Origin: Acridotheres tristis
Lineage: Eukaryota > Chordata > Aves > Passeriformes > Sturnidae
DNA: 64,000 nucleotides
NCBI GenBank assembly: GCA_037013685.1
Contig: CM072885.1
Coordinates: 23,030,125 to 23,094,124, forward strand
Reading direction: 5' to 3'
Shown here in pieces: positions 24,077 to 34,507 of this stretch (its first letter is position 1; each line of letters opens with the position of its first letter). Below the pieces are notes generated by a model, which was not told the origin of the DNA, ran no database searches, and was given only the letters and a program-made list of their open reading frames with translations. The translations under genes and the position numbers were made by a program.

Positions 24077-25017
24077 AGACTGGAGCCTCTCTTTGGAATG
24101 GAGATGATAAAGCCCCCCCTTCCCTTTAATTTACTATGATTTTAAAATTAAGAGGCTCTTAAGTAGATATGTGGGGTAGGAATAACAGTTCTTTACTGAA
24201 ATACATATATATATATAATACAAGGCAAACAAGCCACGATGACAATAACTACGAAATTAACAACAACAGAGCAGAAACACAGCAACAGTTCTCTCAGTTG
24301 TGGACACCTTTTCCCTGTGGTGCAGTTACTGTCCCAGCTGGCAGGAAGCACAGGCCAGCTCCCTGTGAGCAGGGAGGAGATGCCAGGATCCCACGTGGCT
24401 GCAGGGGCGCTGAGGTGATGGCTGTGTCCCAGATGGGAGGGGTGGAGGAGACAGACGCTGCTTACAGGGCCCGGGGCAGTGCCAGTCCCGGTGTGCCAAA
24501 CAGGAGGCTTGGAGTCAGCAGAAGATGCAGGAGGACGTCCCAGCAGGGAGATTGTGGGAACCCACAGCCGAGGAAGGCAGCTCCCCCTCATCGGGATGGC
24601 AGAGCGGAGTTTCTAGCGACCGTCCTTCTCCGAGCCGGATGAGCAAGAGAGCCAAAGACTGCCTAAACTTCTCCTTTACCTGCCCCCTGGATATCGCGGT
24701 GTTTCCCCCCTCCTCCCCGCTAGAGAAACTCGCCGTCTGAGCTAGGGGGTAGCTACCGAGTCTCAGCATAATGATGGGGAAAATTCCACAGAGGAAAAAG
24801 GGGAACACCCAACCTCCAACACCTGGCAAGCAGCTAAACACCACACAGCTATTTGCTCACTCTCCCCCAACATGACAGGGAAAAGAACTGGGAAAAAACT
24901 AAAACTCATGGCTTGAAATGAAGAGAGTTTAACAGGACAGAAAACAAAAGGGAAAATACAAATCCAAAACCACCTACCAGGTAAAAAAATTAACTCTACC
25001 CCAGCTGAATCAGGATT

Positions 25018-25611
25018 CTGCAGTATATATTAGGTCCAAGATGAGAAAAGTAACCATCAAAAAACTTACACTTAATGTGAGGTAGAATCTGTGTCCAGAA
25101 TGAAATGTGTTATCATTGGTTTTTTAGACTCCTGTTTTTAGAATTTTATGTTGTTGTTATAAATGCTGTACATTTGTTTGGTCCAGAAATTATGAGATTT
25201 AGAAAATGCCAAGTATTTCTCTGCAGTGGATGTATGCAGAATACATTAAATTTTGCACTGTGACTAGTATTTCTAAACTTTCTGCTGCAACCTTTTTGCT
25301 AATAACATTGGCAAAAACCTGGTTTGGATCTGTGGTTTTGATATGTCCTCAATACTTATTAAAGCTGTGTGGGAAAACTAAAAATAAGTTATGAAGACAG
25401 GAATGAAAAATGTCAATTCAAGAAATAGGTGTTATGCATGATGTTCTATTTTTCCAATTTATCAAGCAACAAGATTAAATGTAGCAGCAAATTTTTGATA
25501 GTAACCACTATGAATGTATACAATTAAAGTATTTGAGATGAATACAATCAAAGTGCATATATTTGAGAATATAGAAAATTTGGCAGTAAGTAATTCAGTA
25601 TAATTGAGGTT
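25018..25611. other. AT-rich intergenic DNA, no gene seen
   Basis: Short frames only. No element was recognised. Confidence 0.5.
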
Positions 25612-26282
25612 TGTATAAAGCATAAGCAAAACCGGCCGGGGAGGGCCCCCCTCCTCCGACCAGGGATACAGGGAGAGACTCGCCCCTCCTCATGTACCAA
25701 AGCATCAAGGCTAACAATCCCACTTATATACTGTAGGCTCCAGAAGTTTCTAGAAAACTCCTCCTAGTTTCTATTCCTAAAGTCCACATCACTATGGGTT
25801 AGGGGGTCTCTCATCCTTTTAAGGGTCTTATTTCCCATGAAGGCTCGTTGTCTTCCTCAGTGACTGAGGTGTGACCTGCAGGTAGCACAGGTGCACTGTG
25901 TGACTGAGTAGATGTGTTACATTACAAGACTTTAATAGAGTCCCATGCTTGGAATCATCCCATTTTGGCCCATTTCAAGGTCGAAACTTTCTAGATGCTG
26001 CTTGTCAGACCTACGTCCTTTTACTATTCTCTTGCAACATCCTTCTTCGACTCCCAACATCTGGAAGATGTCCTTTGTCCTGTCTCACCCATCTCCCCCC
26101 TCACTCTGTAACAATTGTCTTCTATTGAGCTAAATACAATTTTGCTAATATAGTTACAACTTAATTAGCACGAGTCACGTTTATCACATAGGGAAGCAAG
26201 ACTTATATTAGCTAGCTCAAGCACAGACTAGAAAAAGCATAAAAGACAGTACAAATGTACGTTTAGAGATTCTGTCAAAACA
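25612..26282 (-). mobile_element. Probable LTR, boundaries uncertain
   Basis: A GC-rich block CCGGCCGGGGAGGG near 25632 sits abruptly in AT-rich DNA. Read on the minus strand there is a TATA box (AGTATATAAGTGG near 25722-25734) followed by GAGTCTCTCCCTGTATCC and the GC-rich block, which fits an R-U5 region of an avian retroviral LTR. The ends given are the best TG/CA pair I could find; no TSD was seen. Confidence 0.45.
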
Positions 26283-26886
26283 TACTCTGTGCTCGAGCAG
26301 TATGGCTTGATTTGCTTATCCCTCCACCTTCATTTTGTCATTAATGCTGATGCTATAATTCCTGTTACATGCTTTTTATAAGGAAATAACCCTTGTGCCA
26401 GGGTAAATTTGGGAAGGTAATAAAGAGCATTTCTGCCCTGGATATATCCTCTCTAGTATTCACAGTTGTACAGATACACAGTCTGGGATTTTTGTAAATT
26501 CCTGAGTCATATTCAAAATTGCCAGGTGGCTCACATCTGCCTATGTTTATTTGTTATTGCTTTCCTGAACAATATCATCTAGGTAAGGAAATGGGGGTAA
26601 GCAGGGGGTTGAGAGTCAACAGCCTTGCTGATAAACACAGCAGGTGTGTATTTAATACCATTTTTGTAGCGCAGACAGCTACCTTCTCTTTTCTAAAGTG
26701 GAACATATAACATAGTTTCAAAAGGCAGCACCATCTTTCAATGTAATAAAAGTCTTTATAAATATTTTCAGAGACTCTGGAGGAATAAAAATCTTCAACT
26801 GAAATATGCCTTCTTGTCCCTATCAAATCTAGAGTTTATACCCTTTTTGTTGTTAAATTCACCATCTCTTGTTTATTAATGTGGTC
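26283..26886. other. Intergenic, no gene seen
   Basis: Frames of 63 and 83 codons overlap on opposite strands without any domain. Confidence 0.5.
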
Positions 26887-26892
26887 ACTGAG

Positions 26893-27619
26893 TGTTGGAG
26901 TCAGTAAGTCAGGAGTCTCTATGATTTCTTCAGAGAGAAATCAGAATGCAGGGATTAAGTTGAAACCTTTAGATGGATTGAAGTATATTAGGCCTCTCAC
27001 TTATAAAGCAGAGGTGAAGATTTAGGTTGTAACATAAGAGAGAGAAAATAAGTAAGTAAATGGAATAAGTTTTAGGTGTTTTTAGTAAGCAAAAGGTCTT
27101 AGATGCCTGAGAAGTAGTACATGTTCCAGTGAAGGTTGAAAAACATGCTAGTGTTTTCTTAGAGGCTCCAAGAACCTAGCTTCAGACACAATAGAGTTAG
27201 AGTTAAGAATATTGCTTACATTTTTCAGTTAGAACAAGTTAGGCCAGGTACATAGTCTATACATAGTCTGGCATGCTAAGAAACTAAAATTCTAATAGGT
27301 TAAGGAGTAGTGGTCCGAGTTTGTGTCTTAGCTAGTTGGGAAGTTTCTATAAAAGAACATGCATCAGGGAGAGCTGGTGCTCTATGCCATGGCTTTATGT
27401 CATGTGCATTTTGCCATCACATTTTGTCACTGCAGCTTTGCCATTGCTTTTATGCCTTTGCTTTGCTTTGCTTTGTATTTGCTTTTGAGACTGATGTGCT
27501 TCTACAATAAATAACTTCACAGCAACTATTAGCTGCTTCGCTTTTTACACAAAGGAAGAAGAATAGGCCCGACACTGTGGATGCACAAGAAGCACCTGGA
27601 GGTTCCCCGAAACCTCACA
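26893..27619 (+). mobile_element. Solo class II-like LTR, copy 2
   Basis: A 727-bp LTR runs from TGTTGGAGTCAG to CCTCACA, flanked by perfect 6-bp ACTGAG at 26887-26892 and 27620-27625. A 6-bp TSD is usual for class II ERVs. It has the same TATA box (CTATAAAAGAAC) and AATAAATAAC signal as the copy at 17399-18120, with scattered substitutions and small indels. Confidence 0.92.
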
Positions 27620-27625
27620 ACTGAG

Positions 27626-30050
27626 TATGGTCTTACCATCAAAATTTGACATGTCTACTCTCCCAGAAGCCAGTTCTGTAATGTATTCCTAGTTTATTCC
27701 TTGCTCAAGAACATTCATATTTGAAAATAACTGAGGTAATTTTCTACTTCACAGCCTATAGTGCTACAGCATACATACAATGATACAATATATATACAGT
27801 GCTTTTAGCAAAAACATAAGACATTTTTATGAATATATATTCAAGTACAAGAACAAATAATTTGCTTTGTTTTCTTTTGCCTTAAAGGCATTGCAGTCTG
27901 TCTGGCAGAGTTTTTACACTTCTTTGTTCACTCTACAAATAAATAATTCAATATGTGGCAGAAGACAACTGGATGTGTTTTGTAAGATATTCAAATTTAA
28001 GTTTAACCGTATGGTATGGAAAACTTTTCCTCTTCTTGCAGAAGCTTTGGGGTTTTTTTGATAAATTGTCTAAATTTGTCCAACTGAGTAAAAAACAAGT
28101 GCATAGACAGGGAGCTATGTCTTTCTCAAAAATAAAGTTTTCCATGTAATTTTTGGCTAGAGAATGTCTGGAGATTCAGGTAAGACTGTTAGTCTGTCCT
28201 TTTTGAAGATATATCCTCTATTTCATCCCCTAGGGAATTCTAATCCAGCCATTTCTTGAAAGATCATTTCTTAGCGCAGCTGACTTTTGCAAAGGCTGAT
28301 CAATACCCAGCTCTGCAGCTGATAAGATCCAAGCAGCATATTAAATGTTCAGAGTAGTCTTTTACTGGTGAGAATTCAGTGAAATTAAATTAGGCTGAAT
28401 ATTATTTCCCTTTAAACTGTATTTAGAGGAACAAACTTGTTTGATTTGGGGTTTTTTTTGCACAGCTTTAAAACAGAACTTTCTACTGGCTTGGTTTTCC
28501 CATTTCTCCAAAGGAATGTTTTTGCATATTTTTTGTTTTAAGCTAAATCTCTGGAACAGCAACTTTCACACTTGTACTTTTCCATTAATTGCAGCAGTGC
28601 TGCTTCTTCTGTCCAGTCCTTGCAAATATTGCATTAGTATTTTAAAATTTATTGAAAGGGTTTGGAGGTCCATGACATGTGGTATTACATATGCTGAATC
28701 TCTGAGAAGTAGCATTTTCCTTCATAGTCTATGTATATGTCTCAGAGCACATCCATATAAACCAAAATTATGTATGATCAAGTAACTGGAAGCATCACTG
28801 AATAGTTTTATGGGTAAAAAAAAGAATCTGTGTTCAGAGACACTTATTTACATTTCTCACTTAGGTGGAAATATACCTAGATTTTTAGCCAAATGTAGTT
28901 GTATAGTATAGATTTTCTGAAGATAAATTAATGAATTTTATAAGCAATTGATACCAGGTCTGTTTAAGGAAATAAAATAATTATAAATAAGGGAGTTATT
29001 TTTTATTATTTCTTTTCTGTTCTCAGCAGTTAACTAATTTACCAGCTTCGTTTCTGCTACATGACTCAATGATTAAAATCATAGAAGGGAGAAATTAAGT
29101 TTCCTTCTTTTAAGTATTTTTTGCTTCTCTTCCAAGTTATCAATGCTAAGATTAAAATTCTTCCTGAGCATCTCTTGATATGCTTGGGAATGACTCCTTT
29201 CAAAATAATGTGTTAACAGGATTATCCACTACATGTCATGCATAATTTTTTCTGTGTTATTCATATGGCCCCATTTCAAATACTTCAGTATTGCAAAGGG
29301 GAAAAATTTCAAAACATATATAAAATTTAATTTAGTATAGAATCCAGTTCTTTGACAAGAATTACACTTAGCACTGATCTCAGTGATTTCACAGTAATAC
29401 AGGGAGGATTTGTTAGCATTAAAAACATTAAACTGAAACTTGAAAGTAGAAATACTTTCTAAAAGATTTAAAATACCCCAGATTTAACCTACAAAATTCA
29501 AAATGTTCTGTAACATTATGAAGATCATAGTAACTTCCAACACATCCCTCATCCTGAAATGAAATACCAATGAAAAATTTTGCTCTACTGAACACATCTG
29601 TCAAAATGGAGGATTTGAGAAGCTGACAATTTACAACTTGTTTGTACAAGTGTGGAGTCATTACTGCTGTATACACTTAGATCCAAATCTGTTCCATACT
29701 ATCACTGAAAATCTAGTGTTTCTATCATCAGATCAGCAAGTTTCAAAAGCTGATAATTTTGGAGAGTAGAAAGCAGCACTTCAAACAGAGCAGACACAAA
29801 GATGTTGTCAGGCTTTAGGAATGTAAGTGCATCAGCCAAGATAATTAAATTTGATGATCGTCTTCGTAACACCCTCCTGAGAAACTCTTTAGGATGGTAC
29901 AATTTCATTCTTTCGTCTGTCAGGTATGACTGCAGCCTGACAGCTTAGCTAGATTAGTATACTTGTGACCAAAAATAGCCCATTGTAGCTGTCAGTCTTA
30001 ATCTTTGTGAAATTCAATATAATAAAACCATAAATGCCAGGCTTAGAATG
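27626..30050. other. AT-rich intergenic DNA, no gene seen
   Basis: Frames up to 114 codons (28441-28785) without domains, overlapping others on the opposite strand. No element was recognised. Confidence 0.5.
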
Positions 30051-30051
30051 A

Positions 30052-30850
30052 CAAAATCATAGAATGGTTTGGCTTGGAAGGAGCCTTAAAGATCATCTGG
30101 TTCCAACATGGACAGGAGCACCTTCCACTAGACCACTTTGCTTGGAATTACATTCAACCTGGCCTTGAACACGTTCTGGGATGGGGCATTCAAAATTTCT
30201 CCAGGTAACCTCTTCCAATGCCTCACTATGCACATAGTAAAAATTAATTTCTAATGTCTAATATAAAACTACTCTCTTTAAGTTTGAAGTCATTTCCCCT
30301 TGTCGTGTCACTACATGCTCTTGTAAAAAGTCTGGCTCCATCCTTCTTGTAGGTTCCTGTTGGGTACTGGAAGGCCACAATTAGGTCACCCCAAAGCCTT
30401 CCCTCTTTCAGGCTAAACAATCCCAATTCTACCAGCCTCTCCCCACTGGAGAAGTGCTCCAACTCTAATCGTCATAGTGGCCCCTCCTGGACTCCCTGGA
30501 CTCCCCTTCAACAGGTCGATGTCCTCCTTCCTCAGATGGAGTCCCAGAGCTGGATGCAGCACTCCAGTGGGATCTCACCAGAGTGGAGCAGTGGGGCAGA
30601 ATCCCCTCCCCTGACAACTTGTGACGCCACTTGTCCCTGACATTCTTCGTGATCTGAGGCATTGACCACTGGATATGACTGTCCAATCAATTTCTTGTCC
30701 ATCTAACACTCCACCTATCGAATGCATTTGTCTCCAGTTTAGAGAGAAGAATGTCATAGGGGGTTGTGTCAAAGGCGTTATGGAGACACAGATAAATGAC
30801 GTCTGTAGCCCTGAATACTCTTTCTGAAAAGAAATCTGAACTGACAATAG
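30052..30850 (-). mobile_element. CR1 LINE, 3' end with RT C-terminal remnant
   Basis: The plus strand starts AATCATAGAATGGTTTGGCT, the reverse complement of a typical CR1 3' end. It continues through the CR1 3' region (TTCAGGCTAAACAATCCCAA near 30409). Beyond 30700 the minus strand retains scraps of ORF2 RT. The frames of 72, 73 and 110 codons over this interval are CR1 shadows. Confidence 0.9.
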
Positions 30851-31935
30851 TAAGAAAGCAGTTTGGATATGGTTGCAGGCTGCTGCTTCTCTGCTTTTAG
30901 TTTTCATAGTCTACAGCCAGGATCCTGTTTGCTGCTCACATGGAGCATGGACATACATACTTATGACATGTTTATTATAGGCTGAATCCCACAGTTACCA
31001 CTCAGTCTTGTTTTCACTGTCAGATGCTCACTTAATGCTTTCCGCCACAATTTCCATTACTGGATTTCCAAGAGCCTGAAAAAGGTTGTGGAGGAAATGC
31101 TCTGACAGATCTCATTACACAATGTGGCCTGCCAGCATACCTCTGAGAATCTTTAGTAACAACTCCTGAATCCTACTAGTCTGAGAAAGCATAATTAAAC
31201 TCATTCAGAGCCAACTCTGCTTCTACCAAAGACAGTACAGAAGCTTTTTATAGTGAAGTAACAGCTGACAGTAAGACTGAGAAGCCCTTGATGCAAGAAG
31301 CCTATAATATGTATATGATTACATGGATTGCTTTGACACTTGCCGCACAGTACCATGGTAAGAAATATTATACTATATATACTATATGCTATACATTCAA
31401 TTTTCCTTTTGCTTATTATTAGGATGTTAATTCTTTAGAAAAATGTTTGCTGTTACAAGATGCATAGACCACAAACGTATCACATTTTTTAAACTGAAGT
31501 TTATTTTATCTGTATTAGCTTTAATTGAAGAAATAAAAATTGAAGAAATAAAAATGTTTGATTCTGTAATTGCTGAATTCCCTCATCTCCTACTTTTGAC
31601 TTCCTTTCGGGGAAATAAGGACTTCAGCCATTTGCAGTCCCAGGGATGCAGGATAGAAAATGTTTTAAGGTCACACTCCTCCTGAAAAATGCAGCTGAGC
31701 TCCAACAAAATTTTTGCAGAAATCTAGTAATTAATTTTCTCCAATCCATGCCTTGAATTCAGCACTGTGATATGCTGAGTATATTTTGACATTTGAAAGT
31801 ATACTTATGATTTTGCTATGTGAAAAAGCAAAATGAAAAATTATTCTTTCAATCTTTAATTTGTACATGGTTGTTTAAAACGAGCTGGAAATTGAACTCC
31901 AAGAAAATGGCTCCCCTTTCCCCCACCCCTTCTGG
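30851..31935. other. Intergenic, no gene seen; 15-bp tandem duplication at 31524-31553
   Basis: AT-rich. A 15-bp unit ATTGAAGAAATAAAA is repeated twice in tandem. The 80-codon frame at 31443-31685 spans it and has no recognisable domain. Confidence 0.5.
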
Positions 31936-32038
31936 TGGGAAGGGACTGAACCATATTACAGCAACCTAGGGGTGCAAACACAAGAACAAACCATTTAACT
32001 TAAAGGAGAACATTAAGACAAAATAGCACAATGCAACA
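31936..32038 (-). mobile_element. Truncated 3' LTR (start of U3 only)
   Basis: The stretch from GGGAAGGGACTGAACCAT to the terminus TGCAACA matches the U3 start of the 5' LTR (near 37694-37796) at most positions, with two small differences in the last 30 bp. It directly abuts the polypurine tract. Everything past 103 bp, including the promoter, polyA signal and outer TSD, is gone. Confidence 0.88.
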
Positions 32039-32054
32039 TCTCCCCCTTTTCTTT
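32039..32054 (-). promoter_or_regulatory. Polypurine tract
   Basis: On the minus strand AAAAGAAAAGGGGGAGA ends exactly at the LTR's TG. This is the usual primer site for plus-strand DNA synthesis. It lies immediately after the env stop codon. Confidence 0.88.
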
Positions 32055-33384
32055 TTAAGATTCGGATGCTGCTTCAGGGTTTGACTCGTTGTCAGCTGGG
32101 GGGTCTTCATCGGCCAGCCAATCTTGATTCGATGTCACTTCAGCACGGTTGATCGACACCCCCAGGGAGACGTTGTGGGTGATAATACATTTGAAAATTG
32201 ATAAGGCAACCGAGATCAATATCAACACAAGGATAATTAACAAAACAGTCTTAACAATAGATGCCAACCACTACGAGAGTCCCCAGCCTTTAAGCAGCTT
32301 GTCAAGCCATCCTTCAGCTTCCTGCTTCATGGAGATGATGAGTCCTTGAAGCTCTCTGATCTTGGAGTGGATGCTCTGGCTTCTCGATGTTAAATTGAAG
32401 CAAAAGAGCCCCTCAAATTCCTCACAGCCGTGGCCATGAGCTAATAGCAGGAAGTCAATGGCTGCCCTGTTCTGCAGGGTCGCCTTCCTGGTTATTTCCT
32501 CGTCTGCTAGGAGGTCGCTGAGGGCGGAAGATGTAAGATTGACTTGTTTAGCCAGCCAACACCCTAGGTGGCCCAATTCTCCTAGAGCTTTTGCTGCAGC
32601 TACCCAAGGTAGAAAAACTGACACAGCAACTCTTAGATTTTGCCCAATGAAAAATTTCAGAATTGCAGTTTAGGTTCAAATTTTTGTATTCTCTTTTTTG
32701 GACAGCCAATGAGTTGTCTTTACTTTTCCAATTGGCAATTTGGGTCTTGTTGGGGGAAAACAAGGTCAACCACCCCAAAGTACACTGCCCTCCGAGAAGG
32801 CAAGAGGGGATGCCTGCCCACGCCCGGTCGCTGCAGATGAGGAAGACCCCCTTGTCTAGCTGACATGGTTCTTCACTGGGGGCCCCCTCAACCTGGGCTG
32901 TTTGGTTGCACCACGCGGCTGCCTGATAGTCAAGGGAATATTGGATGACTCTGGGGTAACATTCAGGGTAGGATGGGGGTTTGTAAGCAAAATGTACACA
33001 AAATGAGGCAGGGGATGAACCTAACAATTCAAACTCCTGGGGATCCTCCTTTGCTTTGGGAAGGTCCTTAGCCCATTCCCGCCACAAGAAGAGGGTGTTC
33101 ACCATGGGGAAAGTGGGAGAGGGAGGCCAGCCACGTCAGAACTTCCAGGAATTATCCTGATCTTTCAGCATGATGATCGATGCTGGAAACTCTTGGAGCT
33201 TGAATGGGATCCCCACCAGGCAGGTCGACAGCGGGTCTTGCGCTGAGACCATTGACAAGCATAGATGGTCCTGGCTCACTGCCTGGGTGAGGGTCACCCA
33301 CACGTTCTTCTGAGGCTGTGGGACGATCCACTCCAAGGAAAGATGGTTGAGGCACACAAGGATGATGACTGCGAGGCACCACAT
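32055..33384 (-). pseudogene. env: Envelope glycoprotein gene, alpharetrovirus-type TM, broken
   Basis: The start codon is at 33384, with a hydrophobic signal peptide (MWCLAVIILVCL). SU continues to an in-frame TGA (33136-33138), then on in the same frame to about 32548. A frameshift near 32550-32640 moves into the TM frame (32271-32624). TM shows an ectodomain with LQNRAAIDFLLLAHGHGCEE, a CX6CC position changed to C-x6-F-C (Phe codon 32403-32405), and then an in-frame TAG (32271-32273). A membrane anchor (TVLLIILVLILISVAL) and a cytoplasmic tail end at 32055. N-glycosylation sequons NQT, NKT and NLT remain. Env normally mediates receptor binding and fusion. Two stops and one frameshift make this copy non-functional as a whole. 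Confidence 0.88.
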
Positions 33385-33405
33385 GCTGGGGCTCCGCGTG
33401 GTCGT

Positions 33406-33420
33406 CTAAAATAAAACAAG
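33406..33420 (-). promoter_or_regulatory. Candidate env splice acceptor
   Basis: On the minus strand CTTGTTTTATTTTAG ends 22 nt upstream of the env start codon. A pyrimidine-rich run closed by TAG is a plausible 3' splice site for the subgenomic env mRNA. It pairs with the donor near 36909. Confidence 0.5.
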
Positions 33421-33805
33421 TGGATGGGGATTAACCAAACAACTCACAAACTTCTGGGGGAGGAAACGGATCTGGGGTAGGTAGTCCTGCCCACTAGGGG
33501 ACTCCCGATATTCTTGGGAGGGGTGCCGGCGACAGCGTAGCACTGCATACTTTACTTTGTCAGGGGTTGGCCCTGACAGAGGTCCTCAGCTGGCAGTGTA
33601 GGGCCGGACCCACCTTTGAGGGACCCATCTCAAACCTAGGGGCATGGACACGCAAGCGTACCCATGTCCCCAGGTGACTAACTCATGTGGGCCCTCCGTT
33701 CTTCCAGTCTCCAGGTTCTTCACCATTACGGGGTTGTTTTCTCAGGCGTAATGGTGAAGAGTTCACGAAGTGCCTCACAATTGGAGGACTCATCACTTTG
33801 AAGGA

Positions 33806-34507
33806 TCAGTTCAGAAAATTAATGGTAAATAGGGCTTTGTGTAATTTGGTGTGAGGTGTGTTGAATTGGGTGTCACTCTGATGCTGCTCCAGGACTCGTT
33901 TGAGTGTTTGGTGGGCACGCTCTACCATGTCCTGACCTGCAGGGGAATACAGGATGCCAGTCTTATGTTTGATTCCCCACTTCTTCAGGAACTCCCAGAA
34001 GGCCGTGGAAGCATAGGCTGGGCCATTGTCCGACTTAATTTCCTTGGGGATCCCCATCACAGAGAAGGCCTGTACAAGGTGCTTCTGTACATCTTTGGCC
34101 TTCTTCCCTGTGTGGGCAGAAGCGAAGATTGCCCCGGAAAAGGTGTCCACACTCACGTGCACGTACTTTAACCTGCCGAACTGCAGGACATGGGTGACAT
34201 CGATCTGCCACAGTTCACAGCTCTTCAGGCCTCTAGGGTTCATACTAGAGCTCAGGGTTGATACTCCAAGCTTCTGGCACTGGGGACATGTAGCCACAAT
34301 GTCCCTGGCTTGGTCACGGCTCAGTTGGAAGTGCCGTACCAAGCCAGGCACATTCTGGTGGAACTTCTGGTGACTCAGCTTTGCCTGTCTCGGCTGGCGC
34401 GGCCAGAGTGTCCGCTCTTTGATTCCCCTCTGCAATGAAGCCTGGCAGGTCTGTATGTGATCCCACGTGCATAACGAAGTAGGGGTGCTCTCGGTGGGAG
34501 ACAGCAT
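33806..34507 (-). CDS. Integrase zinc-finger and catalytic core, open 233-codon frame
   Basis: The longest uninterrupted pol piece. The first 40 or so residues are out of the RNase H frame and are probably not native. The HHCC zinc-binding domain follows (H46, H50, CPQC at 74-77). The DDE core has D103 in WQIDVTH, D160 in SDNGP and E196 in VERAH, with the exact D-35-E spacing of retroviral integrases. The frame closes with TGA where a conserved codon has become a stop. Integrase would join viral DNA to the host genome. Without the C-terminal domain and a native start, activity is unlikely. Confidence 0.82.
   Translation of the reverse strand: MLSPTESTPTSLCTWDHIQTCQASLQRGIKERTLWPRQPRQAKLSHQKFHQNVPGLVRHFQLSRDQARDIVATCPQCQKLGVSTLSSSMNPRGLKSCELWQIDVTHVLQFGRLKYVHVSVDTFSGAIFASAHTGKKAKDVQKHLVQAFSVMGIPKEIKSDNGPAYASTAFWEFLKKWGIKHKTGILYSPAGQDMVERAHQTLKRVLEQHQSDTQFNTPHTKLHKALFTINFLN

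Larger units (their letters stand above)
22858..24821 (-). mobile_element. Second-level LTR of the nest (split), same family as 48142-48860
   Basis: It starts TGTCTTGGCTTGAAAG and ends AACCTCCAACA, the same ends as the LTR at 48142-48860. It is flanked by TCTGG (22853-22857) and CCTGG (24822-24826), a 5-bp TSD with one mismatch. After the first 38 bp it is interrupted at 22896 and resumes at 24081 with CTGGAGCCTCTC. The GC-rich interior (24300-24700) gives long but meaningless frames on both strands. Orientation is inferred from related LTRs. Confidence 0.75.
22840..25017 (-). mobile_element. Outer LTR of a four-level nest (split)
   Basis: The left part (22840-22857) begins TGTTATGGTTTAATCTGG. 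The right part (24827-25017) contains AAAACTCATGGCTTGAAATG, a tract TTTAACAGGACAG and a terminus TCAGGATT. These fit the ends of one avian LTR type, read on the minus strand (ATTAAA-like signal). Only about 210 bp of it remains, so it is internally deleted as well as split. The TSD is unclear (CTGTG and CTGCA match at 3 of 5). Confidence 0.55.

Noticed and set aside
24169..24844. Overlapping frames of 157, 132 and 109 codons on both strands
   Set aside because: They fall in the GC-rich middle of the LTR split at 22858-24821; the matching LTR at 48142 gives unrelated frames in the same part.
17399..27619. The two matching LTRs as the ends of one provirus
   Set aside because: Each copy has its own TSD (G run; ACTGAG), and no gag, pol or env lies between them.
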